From: Cystobacter fuscus
Lineage (GTDB): Bacteria > Myxococcota > Myxococcia > Myxococcales > Myxococcaceae
Assembly (NCBI RefSeq): GCF_002305875.1
Contig: NZ_CP022098.1
Coordinates: forward strand, 11,594,001-11,658,000
Reading direction: 5' to 3'
DNA: 64,000 nucleotides
Below are positions 43,002 to 52,643 of this stretch, in pieces (the first letter of the stretch is position 1; each line of letters starts with the position of its first letter). The notes under the pieces are model-generated. The model searched no databases and was not told the DNA's origin. It was given only the letters and a program-made list of their open reading frames with translations. The position numbers were made by a program, and so were the translations under genes.

Positions 43002-43925
43002 TTGGCCACCCTGTCTTCGCCCACGACTCCCTCCTCGAGCTTGCCCACCGCCGCGCCCCTGGCGGAGGGCAGCCGCGCGATGCTCGTCTTCTGCCTCTTC
43101 GCGCTCTACGTCATCTGGGGCTCGACGTATCTGGCGGTGCACTGGGCGCTCCAGGGCGGCCTGCCGCCCTTCATGATGGCCTCGGTGCGCTTCCTGATGG
43201 CGGGGCTCATCCTCTACACGGCGCTGCGGGTGCGCGGCGCGGTGAACCCCACGGCCCGGCAGTGGGCGGGGGGCGCGGTGATGGGCGTGATGCTGTTGCT
43301 CCTGGGCAATGGCGCCGTGGTGTTCTCGCAGCAGTCGGTGTCCTCGGGAGTGGTGGCGCTCGTGGTGGGCAGCGTGCCGCTGTGGGCGGCGCTCTTCGGC
43401 GGGCTGATGGGTCAGTGGCCCGGGCGTGCCGAGCGCTGGGGACTGGCCATCGGCTTCTGCGGCCTCATCGTGCTCAACATGGGCAGCGACCTGCGGGGCA
43501 ACACCTGGGCCACGCTGGCGCTGTTGGTGGGCCCGATGAGCTGGGCCCTGGGCTCGGTGATTTCACGCCGGCTGCCCCTCGCCGGGGGGCTGATGGCCAG
43601 CGCCACGCAGATGCTCACCGGCGGCGCCTTCTTCCTGCTGGTCAGCCTCCTTCGAGGCGAGCACCTCACGGCCGTGCCGTCCGCGAAGGCGCTGCTCAGC
43701 CTCGGCTACCTCATCGTCTTCGGCTCGCTCGTGGCCTTCAGCGCATATGGCTACCTGCTGCGCCACACGCGGCCCGCGCTCGCCATGAGCTACGCGTACG
43801 TCAACCCGATGGTGGCCGTGCTCCTGGGCGTCGTGTTCGCGGGCGAGTCCTTGAGTCTGGGCGGCTTCGTGGCCATGGGCGCCATCCTCGGCTCCGTGGT
43901 GCTCATCACGCGCGCCCGGGCGTGA
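43002..43925 (+). CDS. DMT-superfamily EamA-type exporter
   Basis: A 307-residue inner-membrane transporter with ten hydrophobic helices in two EamA repeats, starting LFALYVIWGSTYLAVHW. It is closest in style to YedA/RhaT-like drug and metabolite exporters. The substrate is unknown. The start shown is TTG. An in-frame ATG at 43080 would remove a 26-residue polar leader and begin directly at the first helix; this is at least as likely. Confidence 0.85.
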   Translation: MATLSSPTTPSSSLPTAAPLAEGSRAMLVFCLFALYVIWGSTYLAVHWALQGGLPPFMMASVRFLMAGLILYTALRVRGAVNPTARQWAGGAVMGVMLLLLGNGAVVFSQQSVSSGVVALVVGSVPLWAALFGGLMGQWPGRAERWGLAIGFCGLIVLNMGSDLRGNTWATLALLVGPMSWALGSVISRRLPLAGGLMASATQMLTGGAFFLLVSLLRGEHLTAVPSAKALLSLGYLIVFGSLVAFSAYGYLLRHTRPALAMSYAYVNPMVAVLLGVVFAGESLSLGGFVAMGAILGSVVLITRARA

Positions 43926-43941
43926 GGACGCTTCTTCTCTG

Positions 43942-43958
43942 CCCCATGGGACATGGGG
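43942..43958 (+). terminator. Short hairpin after the transporter gene
   Basis: CCCCATG-GGA-CATGGGG is a perfect 7-bp stem 17 bases after the stop. There is no T-run; a terminator role is inferred. Confidence 0.4.
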
Positions 43959-44086
43959 TCGATTCGCATGGGGCCACGAGGCCGTGTTGATAACCCCACG
44001 CCGAGCGAACTCATCACCCACGCTGGCTTGATGGCACTGGAGATTGAGTTCAGAGTTCGCATGACGCCGTGCCTCGGGGGGAGTGC

Positions 44087-44551
44087 ATGCGCTTTCTGGT
44101 ATCTGGCCGCTCGGGTGGTTCGTCCGGCCTGAATCTGGCTGTCGCCATGATGTTGGCCTCGGGGTGCGCGGCCACGGACAGCTTCAGGTATGACACAGAT
44201 GCACTCACCTCAAACAGCGCGGAGTGCAACCAGACGGACAGCACCGTCACCTGTTGCCTCAAGCAGAACCCCGGCCAGTACGAGCGGTGTGGTGCGACGC
44301 CTCCAGCGTCATCAGAACCCATCAACGTGGGCCTGCCGTCACTCCGCTCCCTGGACGACAAAGAGCCAGAGGAAGACCGTGAGGACAGGGAGAAGCGGTG
44401 TGCTGATTATTACGCTCGCTGCATCGAGAAGATTGGCCAGAAGCCAGGCAGCTTGTATGGCACCAGTCAGTGCAAGGACTGCTTCGACTACTGTGCGCGA
44501 CATGGCTTCTGGCCCGAGCGGGTGAACAAGAAGAAGTGTCCAGGAGCTTGA
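44087..44551 (+). CDS. Cys-rich lipoprotein, candidate SitA-type polymorphic toxin
   Basis: A 154-residue lipoprotein with signal peptide and lipobox LASGC. A charged linker is followed by a compact C-terminal domain with regularly spaced cysteines (CADYYARCIEKIG, then QCKDCFDYCARHGFW). The next gene starts 3 bases after the stop. Small lipoproteins with variable C-terminal domains, each followed by an immunity gene, form the SitA/SitI kin-discrimination toxins exchanged by outer-membrane fusion in Myxococcus. Architecture and gene order fit, but toxicity is not shown. GGGGGGAG precedes the ATG at 44087; an upstream GTG at 44069 is less likely. Confidence 0.6.
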   Translation: MRFLVSGRSGGSSGLNLAVAMMLASGCAATDSFRYDTDALTSNSAECNQTDSTVTCCLKQNPGQYERCGATPPASSEPINVGLPSLRSLDDKEPEEDREDREKRCADYYARCIEKIGQKPGSLYGTSQCKDCFDYCARHGFWPERVNKKKCPGA

Positions 44552-44554
44552 ACC

Positions 44555-45067
44555 ATGAAGCCCTCCCGTGAATCATTCTGGCGGCGAGTCGCCATGGAAT
44601 TCGACAAGCTCAACGTGGCCCTGCTCCAGAACACGTCGGCCCTCTTCTCGGAGGGGAGTCGGGAGTATCAAGCCCTCCAGAAGACACTGCTGCGCGAGGC
44701 GGAGACGGAGTGGGAACGCCGACACATCAGACGGTTGGCGGCCCATAACATCCTGAGCTTCGCGCATTTCCGGGCGCGAACCTGGGATGAATACCGGAGG
44801 GCGCTGCTCCGTGTGCAGCGGCTCGACTATCCAAGTTTGGAGTATCGAATGCACGCCGCCTGCGAAACCCTGGAGTGGGCGGCCGACCACGACCCCACCA
44901 AAGCAGCGTTGGGCTGGACGATGGTGGAAGAGACGGAACGTCGGCTCCGACGTCTGCGCCGGAGGCACCCGGTACGAAAGCAGGCCCTGGCCGCTCTCGC
45001 CAGTGTCAAACAGCGGGTCGCCCGGAAGGGGCTCACGCCTCCTGGCGCATTCAAGAGAACGCCGTGA
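44555..45067 (+). CDS. Candidate SitI-type immunity protein
   Basis: A 170-residue soluble, strongly basic, helix-rich protein (KTLLREAETEWERRHIRRLAA) without signal peptide or known domain. It lies 3 bases after the Cys-rich lipoprotein and is surely cotranscribed with it. If the lipoprotein is a toxin, this would be the cytoplasmic immunity factor. GC content is slightly lower than flanking genes. The function is inferred from context alone. Confidence 0.6.
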   Translation: MKPSRESFWRRVAMEFDKLNVALLQNTSALFSEGSREYQALQKTLLREAETEWERRHIRRLAAHNILSFAHFRARTWDEYRRALLRVQRLDYPSLEYRMHAACETLEWAADHDPTKAALGWTMVEETERRLRRLRRRHPVRKQALAALASVKQRVARKGLTPPGAFKRTP

Positions 45068-45163
45068 GCGTGTGACGTCAAAAGCCACGTACTTCCCGGT
45101 ACACGGCCCTCGTAGTGTCGGGAAACGCGGACAATCCCCCCGCCCGGAAAGGCCTCGGAGCGC

Positions 45164-45400
45164 ATGGTCCAGACCGCCCAGGACGTGATGTCGTTCGCCA
45201 AGGAGCATGGCGCGCAGATGGTAAGCCTGCGCTTCATCGACTTCATCGGCCGCTGGCGCCACTTCACGGTTCCGCGCCACAAGCCGCACGAGGGCACCTT
45301 CGAGGAGGACCTCAACTTCGATGGCTCGTCCATCAAGGGGTGGTTGGAGATCCGCCTGCGTCCGCACCCCATGGAGTACCCGCTCGACTTCGACCTCTGA
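45164..45400 (+). pseudogene. Truncated glutamine synthetase N-terminal fragment
   Basis: A 78-residue reading frame matches only the N-terminal beta-grasp domain of type I glutamine synthetase (MVSLRFIDFIGRWRHFTVP, then NFDGSSIKGW). A stop comes soon after, where the intact enzyme would continue for about 390 residues. The catalytic domain is absent from the window. It looks like a gene remnant left by deletion or rearrangement next to the lipoprotein toxin-like locus. Expression as a free domain is possible but has no known precedent that I can cite. Confidence 0.7.
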
Positions 45401-45403
45401 GCC

Positions 45404-45751
45404 ATGAGCCGCGAGCCGAAGCAGAAGCCGCCCACCACCCCGGATGGGCGCTACTTCGTGATGAAGGGCGTGCTGTGGCGGTGCTCGGACCCAGGGCTCG
45501 GGCCCAAGCAGCGCGCGCTCCTGGTGGAGGCACTCATGCACGCGCGGCGGGACGTGGGCCAGGCCCTTCGCGCCGGAGACTCGGAGGCCGAGCGACAGGC
45601 GCGCGCGCGTGTCCACAAGGCCAAGGTGGCGCTCGGGGAGCGGGGCCCGCCGTGGTGGACGGATGGCGATCCGGACTTCAACCGCCACCGGGTGGAGAAC
45701 ACGCCCTATGCCGCGTGGTTCCACGCCCTGCACGTACGCCGCTCCCGGTGA
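45404..45751 (+). CDS. Conserved-looking hypothetical protein
   Basis: A 115-residue basic protein with RYFVMKGVLWRCSDPGL, a helical middle rich in Arg/Ala, and GPPWWTDGDPDFNRH with WFHALHVRR at the end. No signal peptide or membrane segment. It begins 3 bases after the glutamine synthetase fragment, so it may have been placed there by the same rearrangement. The dense Trp/Arg motifs suggest a conserved small family, but I do not recognise it. Confidence 0.6.
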   Translation: MSREPKQKPPTTPDGRYFVMKGVLWRCSDPGLGPKQRALLVEALMHARRDVGQALRAGDSEAERQARARVHKAKVALGERGPPWWTDGDPDFNRHRVENTPYAAWFHALHVRRSR

Positions 45752-45778
45752 AGCGAGGAGACCCGAGGGGTCCCCCGC

Positions 45779-46519
45779 TCAGATCGAGGGCACCTCGGCG
45801 GGCACGTCATCGTAGGTCGCGATGATGTTGCCGTAGTTGTAGACGTTGTTGTTGGTGTTGATGGCCTGGCTCGCGTCCTTGGTGCAGGCCGCCGCCGTGG
45901 GATCGAACCGCTTCCACTGGCCGTCCTCGCCCTTGTACTCGACCCAGGCGTGGTTGCCCTTGTTCGTCTCTCCACCCACGACGCGGGCATCGATGCCCGC
46001 CGCCTCGAAGCGCTGCGCCGCCTCGAGCGCCATGTCCGTGCAGATGCCGGACTTGGAGCCATCGAAGGTGTTCTCGTTGCCCACCGCCTCATCGAACGTC
46101 TTGCCGCCCGAGTTGTCGTAGTTCCAGCTCGTCGCGTCCTGGGCGATCTGCTGGGCCACCGCGTCCGCATTCGCCGAACCATTGAACGAGGGCGACCCGG
46201 GGGGCTCGAGCCCCAGCTCCGTCGGCCCTTCCTCGCTCAGCGCGCTCGGCCCACCCACCTTGGGGAAACCGCCACCCTCTCCGCCCGGAATCCCGCCGCC
46301 ACCACCACCACCGCCGCCGCCACCACCACCCTTCTTCGAGGGCTCGAAGCCATCCTGGGTCAGCGCCTTGATGAGCTCCTGCAACAGCTTCATCAGCTCT
46401 TCGATGTTCGGCTGCTGCCCCGACGCGGGGGCGTCGGCGTACTTGGTCTCGGCGGGAGCGATGGGAGCCCGCGGGGGGAGCCGATAGGAGGACGAGGAGG
46501 AGAGGCGGGAAATGGACAT
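45779..46519 (-). CDS. Transglutaminase-like Cys protease-fold protein with Gly run
   Basis: A 246-residue protein. The N-terminus is Ser/Pro-rich without a classical signal peptide. A helical stretch is followed by an unbroken run of 13 glycines near residue 70, and then a transglutaminase-like core. The core has a candidate triad: Cys in KSGICTDMA, His in GNHAWVEY and Asp in WKRFDPT. Such folds include peptidases and deamidating toxins. The flexible Gly hinge and lack of a Sec signal would suit an effector exported by another route. The start at MSISRLSS is preferred over the ORF start 22 codons upstream. Confidence 0.65.
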   Translation of the reverse strand: MSISRLSSSSSYRLPPRAPIAPAETKYADAPASGQQPNIEELMKLLQELIKALTQDGFEPSKKGGGGGGGGGGGGGIPGGEGGGFPKVGGPSALSEEGPTELGLEPPGSPSFNGSANADAVAQQIAQDATSWNYDNSGGKTFDEAVGNENTFDGSKSGICTDMALEAAQRFEAAGIDARVVGGETNKGNHAWVEYKGEDGQWKRFDPTAAACTKDASQAINTNNNVYNYGNIIATYDDVPAEVPSI

Positions 46520-46678
46520 GGCGCGAGGTCTCGGAGTCGTCGAAGAAGGAGCGGCCTCTGCCCGTGCCGCCCGCGCTCCACCCAAGCAGTCCTCGTGCCA
46601 GCGCCTTCGGACTCTCTCGATTCCTCATAACGTCCCAACATCATTATCGAGAGCCGAGCCCTCCCGCGCCGCGGACCC

Positions 46679-46716
46679 GGTGACAGCCGTCACCAGTCGC
46701 CCCTCCTCCTGGTGAC
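46679..46716. promoter_or_regulatory. Triple GGTGAC half-site array
   Basis: GGTGAC-AGCC-GTCACC (46679-46694) overlaps a second palindrome GTCACCAG-N12-CTGGTGAC (46689-46716), giving three half-sites that share one arm. It lies between the thiolase/TetR unit and the transglutaminase-like gene, about 160-200 bases upstream of the latter. Confidence 0.4.
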
Positions 46717-46759
46717 TGATGTCATCAGGGCCGCCCCCGGCATGACGCCGCGCGTCCAG

Positions 46760-47344
46760 TCACGGAGCCTCGGGGCCCAGCGCGCGCTCGGAGAGCTTCC
46801 TCGCGGCCCGGAGCAGCTCGTCACTCAGGGGCGTGCCACTCACCGCTCTGGACAACGAGAGCGCGCCATACATGAGCGCGATCAACCCGAGCGCCTGCTG
46901 CCGGTGCTCGGCATCGGACCCCAGGAGGTCGGCGAGCGAGCGGACATAGTGGGACAGCTCCGTCTCGAGCGCGCCGCGATAGGGCTCCCCTTCCCGCGCG
47001 ACTTCCGGGGCGACGCTGGGCATCGGACACCCCGTCTCCGGATGGTCGCGGTGCTGGCGCGACAGGTAGCGCTCCACCACGTTCAGCACCCGTTCCCGGG
47101 GCGACTCGCCCTTGGCCGACGCCAGCAGCCGATTCCACATCGTGCTCGCCGTGCTCTGGATGGTCTCGGTGAAGAGGTGCTCCTTGGATTCGAAGTGGCC
47201 ATAGAAACCACCCACGGTGAGCCCGGCGCCCTTCATGACATCCATCACCGAGCTGGCCTTGATGCCCCGCCCGCGCAGCAGCGCCGCCGCAGACGCGAGG
47301 ATGGCTTCACGCGACTTCTGCTTCTGCTCCGCCTTCTGGTTCAT
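46760..47344 (-). CDS. TetR/AcrR-family transcriptional regulator
   Basis: A 194-residue repressor with the N-terminal helix-turn-helix SSVMDVMKGAGLTVGGFYGHFESKE typical of TetR proteins and a helical ligand domain with RYLSRQHRDHPETGCPMPS, near the TetR_C_27/YcdC-like type. It lies 27 bases downstream of the thiolase gene on the same strand, so it may sense an acyl-CoA or related lipid and control that gene. Confidence 0.88.
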   Translation of the reverse strand: MNQKAEQKQKSREAILASAAALLRGRGIKASSVMDVMKGAGLTVGGFYGHFESKEHLFTETIQSTASTMWNRLLASAKGESPRERVLNVVERYLSRQHRDHPETGCPMPSVAPEVAREGEPYRGALETELSHYVRSLADLLGSDAEHRQQALGLIALMYGALSLSRAVSGTPLSDELLRAARKLSERALGPEAP

Positions 47345-47371
47345 GAAGAATCCCCGCTCCGGCGCGACGGC

Positions 47372-48607
<1,236 letters not shown>

Positions 48608-48632
48608 GACCCGGCTCCTTTGGATTACGAGC

Positions 48633-48663
48633 ATAATATGTCCGCCCTCCTCCGGAGAATCAA
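48633..48663 (-). promoter_or_regulatory. Candidate promoter of the thiolase operon
   Basis: On the reverse strand TTGATT (48663-48658) and TATTAT (48638-48633) are 19 bases apart, or CATATT at shorter spacing, just upstream of the thiolase ATG. CTCCGGAG in the spacer is a palindrome that might bind the TetR protein. Confidence 0.35.
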
Positions 48664-48955
48664 GCCGGCACGGCAGGGCGGGTTCCCGGGGGACGGACTG
48701 GAGCCTGGGTGGGCGCCGCGGACGGAGCCGCCGGGCCACGGCATCACGTCCAGATGATTGGAATGGCATACATTCCCCCCAGAACGGCTCGCGCGTGTGG
48801 ATGAACTCCACTCGCAGTCCCTCTCTCTCATCCTGCTACCGATTGGGTTTGTTCATGACAGCCACAAGCGCTAGGGTGTCTTTCACTGGATTCCAGTCCT
48901 CGCCGCTCTTTCTTGTTTCAACCCAAACAATAACAATCTCGCTGGAAAGGCTCCC
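48664..48955. other. Divergent intergenic region
   Basis: The region separates the divergent thiolase and exported-protein genes and contains no credible ORF. GGAAAGG before 48956 is the ribosome-binding site of the exported protein. A short AT-rich patch with TTGTTTCAACCC lies about 30 bases before that start. Confidence 0.35.
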
Positions 48956-49810
48956 ATGTCCCTCTCCATCCGCTCGCGTGCGCTCGGCACGCTGCTCTCG
49001 CTTGGGTTCTGCGCGCTGCTCGGCGCGCCCGCTTCCGCACGGGCCGCCAACTCCGAGGCTTGCACCGGAGGCGGCTTCCGCTTGGAGCTGCCCAATGGCA
49101 AGACCCTGTCCGGCTCGGCCCGGACGAAGATCGACCGCCGGAGCCTGCCCTCGCACGGCACGCTGCGCGTGCGCGGCACGTACATCGACTTCGACGTCGA
49201 TGTGTCGACGTTCGCCGTCTACAACTACACGCTCAAGGCGACGAGCAACCCCCTGGACATCACGGGCGGGGTGACCACGGTGCTCTTCGCGGGCAAGGTG
49301 CCCAACCTCGGCACGCAGACGCTGGAGAAGGATGACCTGGAGGTGGAGATGGGGGCGGGCGATCTGTTCCTGCTGCGCCGGGGCGATCGCATCAAGATGA
49401 AGATCCAGGCGAAGGACTGCGCCCAGGGCGGCATCTTCCAGATGGAGCCGGAGACGGAGACGGCCGGGGCGACGATCGACTTCACCCACACCCTGGGGCC
49501 CGACGTCTTCTATTTCACCAACCCGTACACCGGGAAGATCAACTTCGGCAACGCCGACCTCATCCGGGGCAAGGACAGCCCCCAGGTAGCGGCGAAGCTC
49601 GTGCAGGGCGAGCGCGAGACGGTCTGGCGGGTGACGTCCGGAGGTCGCATGGGCGGCGTGCTCGGTGAGGACGCGGTGGAGAACTCGCCTCCCGCCACCT
49701 CGTGCACCCAGGACTGCCAGGCGCAGAACCGCGTCCAGGGCAAGTACGACGTGCCGGATCCCGTCTACGAGAACGACGGCGGCGGCATCAGCGGTGGTGG
49801 CGACGACTGA
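48956..49810 (+). CDS. Exported hypothetical protein
   Basis: A 284-residue protein with a signal peptide of about 30 residues ending ASARA-A. The mature part is beta-rich with one early Cys and two late Cys (ATSCTQDCQAQN), then an acidic Gly-rich tail. No family is recognised. It is probably secreted or periplasmic. GGAAAGG precedes the ATG. The gene stands alone. Confidence 0.75.
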   Translation: MSLSIRSRALGTLLSLGFCALLGAPASARAANSEACTGGGFRLELPNGKTLSGSARTKIDRRSLPSHGTLRVRGTYIDFDVDVSTFAVYNYTLKATSNPLDITGGVTTVLFAGKVPNLGTQTLEKDDLEVEMGAGDLFLLRRGDRIKMKIQAKDCAQGGIFQMEPETETAGATIDFTHTLGPDVFYFTNPYTGKINFGNADLIRGKDSPQVAAKLVQGERETVWRVTSGGRMGGVLGEDAVENSPPATSCTQDCQAQNRVQGKYDVPDPVYENDGGGISGGGDD

Positions 49811-49920
49811 GCGAGCGGACAACCGAGGGCCCGGGCGGTCCGGGCTCGCGCGGAAACGCCACGGGGGCGGTGCGCCGTGTCTAGGCAGGGGCCGGGTGCA
49901 TCTGCGAGGCTCGCCCCCGC

Positions 49921-51513
49921 GTGCACTTCGAGATGCCCCTGCTCATCGGCCTGATGGTGGCCGCCAGTACCCTCGCGATCGCCGCCAAGCGCGTGCGCAT
50001 CCCCTACAGCGTCGCGCTGGTGGTGGGAGGTCTGTTCATCTCCGTGGCGGGCCTGCTGCCCGGCATTCCTCCGCTCAACCCGGAGTTCGTCTTCCTCGTG
50101 TGCCTGCCGCTCCTGCTCTTCGAGGGGGGCATCACCGCGGACGTGGCCAACGTGCGCGCCAACCTGGTGCCCATCGCCACGCTGGCGAGCCTGGGCATGG
50201 TGCTGGCCATCACCGCCACCGGCACCGCGCTGCACTACGCGCTGGGGATGGACTGGGGGCCGGCGCTGCTGCTCGGCGCCATGCTCTCCGTCACCGACAC
50301 CGTCTCCATCCTCTACGCCTTCCGCCGCGCGGCCGTGCCCCGACGCCTGTCGGGCATCATGCAGGGCGAGAGCCTCTTCAATGACGGCACCGCGCTCGTG
50401 GCCTACGCGGCCATCGCCGGCGTGGTGACGCGGGGCGAGACGTCCTTCTCCCTGCCGCTGCTGAGCGCCCAGGTGGTGCTCGCCACGGTCGGGGGAGTCG
50501 CCATCGGGCTGGCGCTGGGCACCGGAGCAGGCTTCATCATCCGCCGCACGAGGGATCCGCTCGCGGAGATCATGGTCACCACCGCGCTCGCGCTGAGCGC
50601 GTACACGATTGGCGAGCAGGTGCACCTGTCGGGCGCCATCGCCGCGGTGACGGCCGGGCTGACGACGGGCATCACCCTGCGCCGCCACGTGGCGCCCCAG
50701 AGCCAGGTGGCCATCCACACCTTCTGGGAGTACGTCACCTTCGGGGTGAACACCTTCCTGTTCCTGTCGGTGGGGCTCGCCACGAAGCCCGGGGCGCTGG
50801 TGCGCCACCTGCCGCTCACCCTGCTCGCCGTGGCGTGTGTCTTCGCCGGGCGCGCGGTGGCCATCTACGGGCCCTTCCTGCTGTTGCGCTGGCTGCGCCC
50901 CTCGGCGACCGTGCCCCTGCGCTGGCAGCACGTCTTCATCTTCGGCAACATCAAGGGCGCGCTGTCCATCGGCCTCGCGCTCGGCCTGCCCGCGGGCACG
51001 CCCGCGCGCGAGCAGATGGTGTCCATCGCCTTCGGCGTCACCTTCCTGTCGCTCGTGGGCCAGGGGCTGACGCTCACCGGCTTCCTGCGACGCCTGGGGC
51101 TCATCCGCGAGGACCCCGTGGCCCGCGCGGTGAGCGAGCAGCAGGCGCGGCTCATCGCCAGCCGTGCCGCGCGTCAGGAGCTGGAGCAGCTGCATGACCA
51201 GGGGCTCATCCCGCGCGCGGCCTACGAGCACCTGCGCAGCGACTACCAGGTGGGCATCGCCAGCGCCGAGCGGGAGCTGCGCCGGCTGAGCGAGCAGCAC
51301 CTGACGCAGGCGGCGCGGCTGGTGTTGACCACGCGCCGGCACCTGGTGGACGCCGAGCGCACGGCGCTCCTGTCCGCGCGGCTCGCGGGCCTCATCCCCG
51401 AGGCCACGGCGGAAGCGCAGCTCGCGCGGCTGGACGCACGCACCCTGGAGCTGGAGCACGTGTTGTCGGATGTGCCCGATGAGCCTCCGGGCACTGGGAG
51501 GAAGACGTCATGA
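49921..51513 (+). CDS. Na+/H+ antiporter, CPA1 (NhaP/YjcE) type
   Basis: A 530-residue inner-membrane antiporter with about twelve hydrophobic helices. It has the FEGG motif (LLLFEGGITADV), the ND-type transport site in GESLFNDGTALVAY, and GALSIGLALGLP later. A cytoplasmic C-terminal helical tail of about 130 residues follows. It exchanges Na+ or K+ for H+. The start is GTG, with an ATG four codons in. Its stop overlaps the start of a TrkA-type protein, so the two probably form a nucleotide-gated transporter. Confidence 0.9.
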   Translation: MHFEMPLLIGLMVAASTLAIAAKRVRIPYSVALVVGGLFISVAGLLPGIPPLNPEFVFLVCLPLLLFEGGITADVANVRANLVPIATLASLGMVLAITATGTALHYALGMDWGPALLLGAMLSVTDTVSILYAFRRAAVPRRLSGIMQGESLFNDGTALVAYAAIAGVVTRGETSFSLPLLSAQVVLATVGGVAIGLALGTGAGFIIRRTRDPLAEIMVTTALALSAYTIGEQVHLSGAIAAVTAGLTTGITLRRHVAPQSQVAIHTFWEYVTFGVNTFLFLSVGLATKPGALVRHLPLTLLAVACVFAGRAVAIYGPFLLLRWLRPSATVPLRWQHVFIFGNIKGALSIGLALGLPAGTPAREQMVSIAFGVTFLSLVGQGLTLTGFLRRLGLIREDPVARAVSEQQARLIASRAARQELEQLHDQGLIPRAAYEHLRSDYQVGIASAERELRRLSEQHLTQAARLVLTTRRHLVDAERTALLSARLAGLIPEATAEAQLARLDARTLELEHVLSDVPDEPPGTGRKTS

Positions 51514-52643
51514 AGGTGGTCATCGCGGGGGGAGGCCGGGTGGGGGGCGCGCTGGCGGCGCGGCTGGTGAACGAGCAGCACCACGTGACGGTGGTGGACC
51601 GGGACGCCGCGACCTGCCATCGCCTGTTCGAGGACATCGGCGTGGTGACGGTGTGCGGGGACGCCACGGACCCACGGGTGCTCGAGTCCACGGGCATCAT
51701 CAACGCGGACATCGCGGCCGGGGTGCTGGCACGCGACTCGGAGAACCTGGCGTTCGCCACGCTGGTGCGCGCGGTGAGCCCGGCGCGTGTCATGGTGCGC
51801 ATGCTGGACAGCCGCTACCGCGAGCCCTACCGGCTCGCCGGGGTGGGCGAGCTGGTGGAAGAGGCCGAGGTGGTGGTCACCAAGATGGCGACTGCCATCG
51901 ACTTTCCCCAGGTGGCGGGCTCGCTGCCGCTGGCCGCCGGGGATGCCATCCTCTTCGAGCTCAAGGTGAACACCAAGGCGGTGGTGGCCGGGCGCACGGT
52001 GGCCCAGGTGCGCGCCCAGACGGACTTCCCGCGCGAGTGCGTCTTCATCGGCATGGTGGACCCCGAGGGGCGCATCACCCTGCCGGACGGCAACACGGTG
52101 CTGCGCGCGGGCCATACCCTCATCCTCGTGGCGCGCCGCGCCGAGCTGGCCCGCGCGGTGGAGTGCCTCACGCTCGAGCCCCAGAACACGCTGGACACGC
52201 CGCTGGCGGACATGCTGCGCCGGGTGGACTTCCTCGCGCCGCTGGGCACCGAGGAGGTGCTCAAGCTGGCGCACGGCGCCGAGTACCTGCGCAAGGACGC
52301 CGGAGAGCCCATCTTCAAGAAGGGGGACGCGGGAGAGACGTTCTTCGTCGTCGTCTCCGGGCAGGTGAACCTCCTGGGCGAGGGCAACAAGCTCGTGGAG
52401 GTGGTGAAGCCCGGGGGCTTCTTCGGGGAGCTGGCCCTGCTCACCGGCGAGCCGCGGGCCACCCATGCCTCGGCGGCCACCCTGTGCGAGCTGGCGAGCG
52501 TGGGCCGCGAGGACTTCCGCGGCGTGGTGATGGCCAACCCCGTCATCGCCCTGGAGATGAGCCGCATCCTCGGCCAGCGGCTGTCGCGCATGTCGCAGGA
52601 GGACCCCGCGCCGCGCAAGCGCAAGGGCCTGTTCGGTCGCTAG
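51510..52643 (+). CDS. TrkA-type NAD-binding protein fused to cNMP-binding domain
   Basis: A 377-residue cytoplasmic protein in three parts. TrkA_N/RCK (residues 1-120) has VVIAGGGRVGGALAARL and a later Asp for NAD. TrkA_C follows (about 130-215). A cyclic nucleotide-binding domain (about 245-355) has FKKGDAGETFFVVVSGQ and GGFFGELALLTGEPRATHAS. RCK domains gate K+ transporters by NAD(H), ATP or c-di-AMP. Adding a cNMP domain and overlapping the antiporter gene (ATGA) suggests a ligand-gated regulatory subunit of that antiporter. It converges on the glycosyltransferase-like gene with a 4-base overlap of stops. Confidence 0.85.
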   Translation: MKVVIAGGGRVGGALAARLVNEQHHVTVVDRDAATCHRLFEDIGVVTVCGDATDPRVLESTGIINADIAAGVLARDSENLAFATLVRAVSPARVMVRMLDSRYREPYRLAGVGELVEEAEVVVTKMATAIDFPQVAGSLPLAAGDAILFELKVNTKAVVAGRTVAQVRAQTDFPRECVFIGMVDPEGRITLPDGNTVLRAGHTLILVARRAELARAVECLTLEPQNTLDTPLADMLRRVDFLAPLGTEEVLKLAHGAEYLRKDAGEPIFKKGDAGETFFVVVSGQVNLLGEGNKLVEVVKPGGFFGELALLTGEPRATHASAATLCELASVGREDFRGVVMANPVIALEMSRILGQRLSRMSQEDPAPRKRKGLFGR

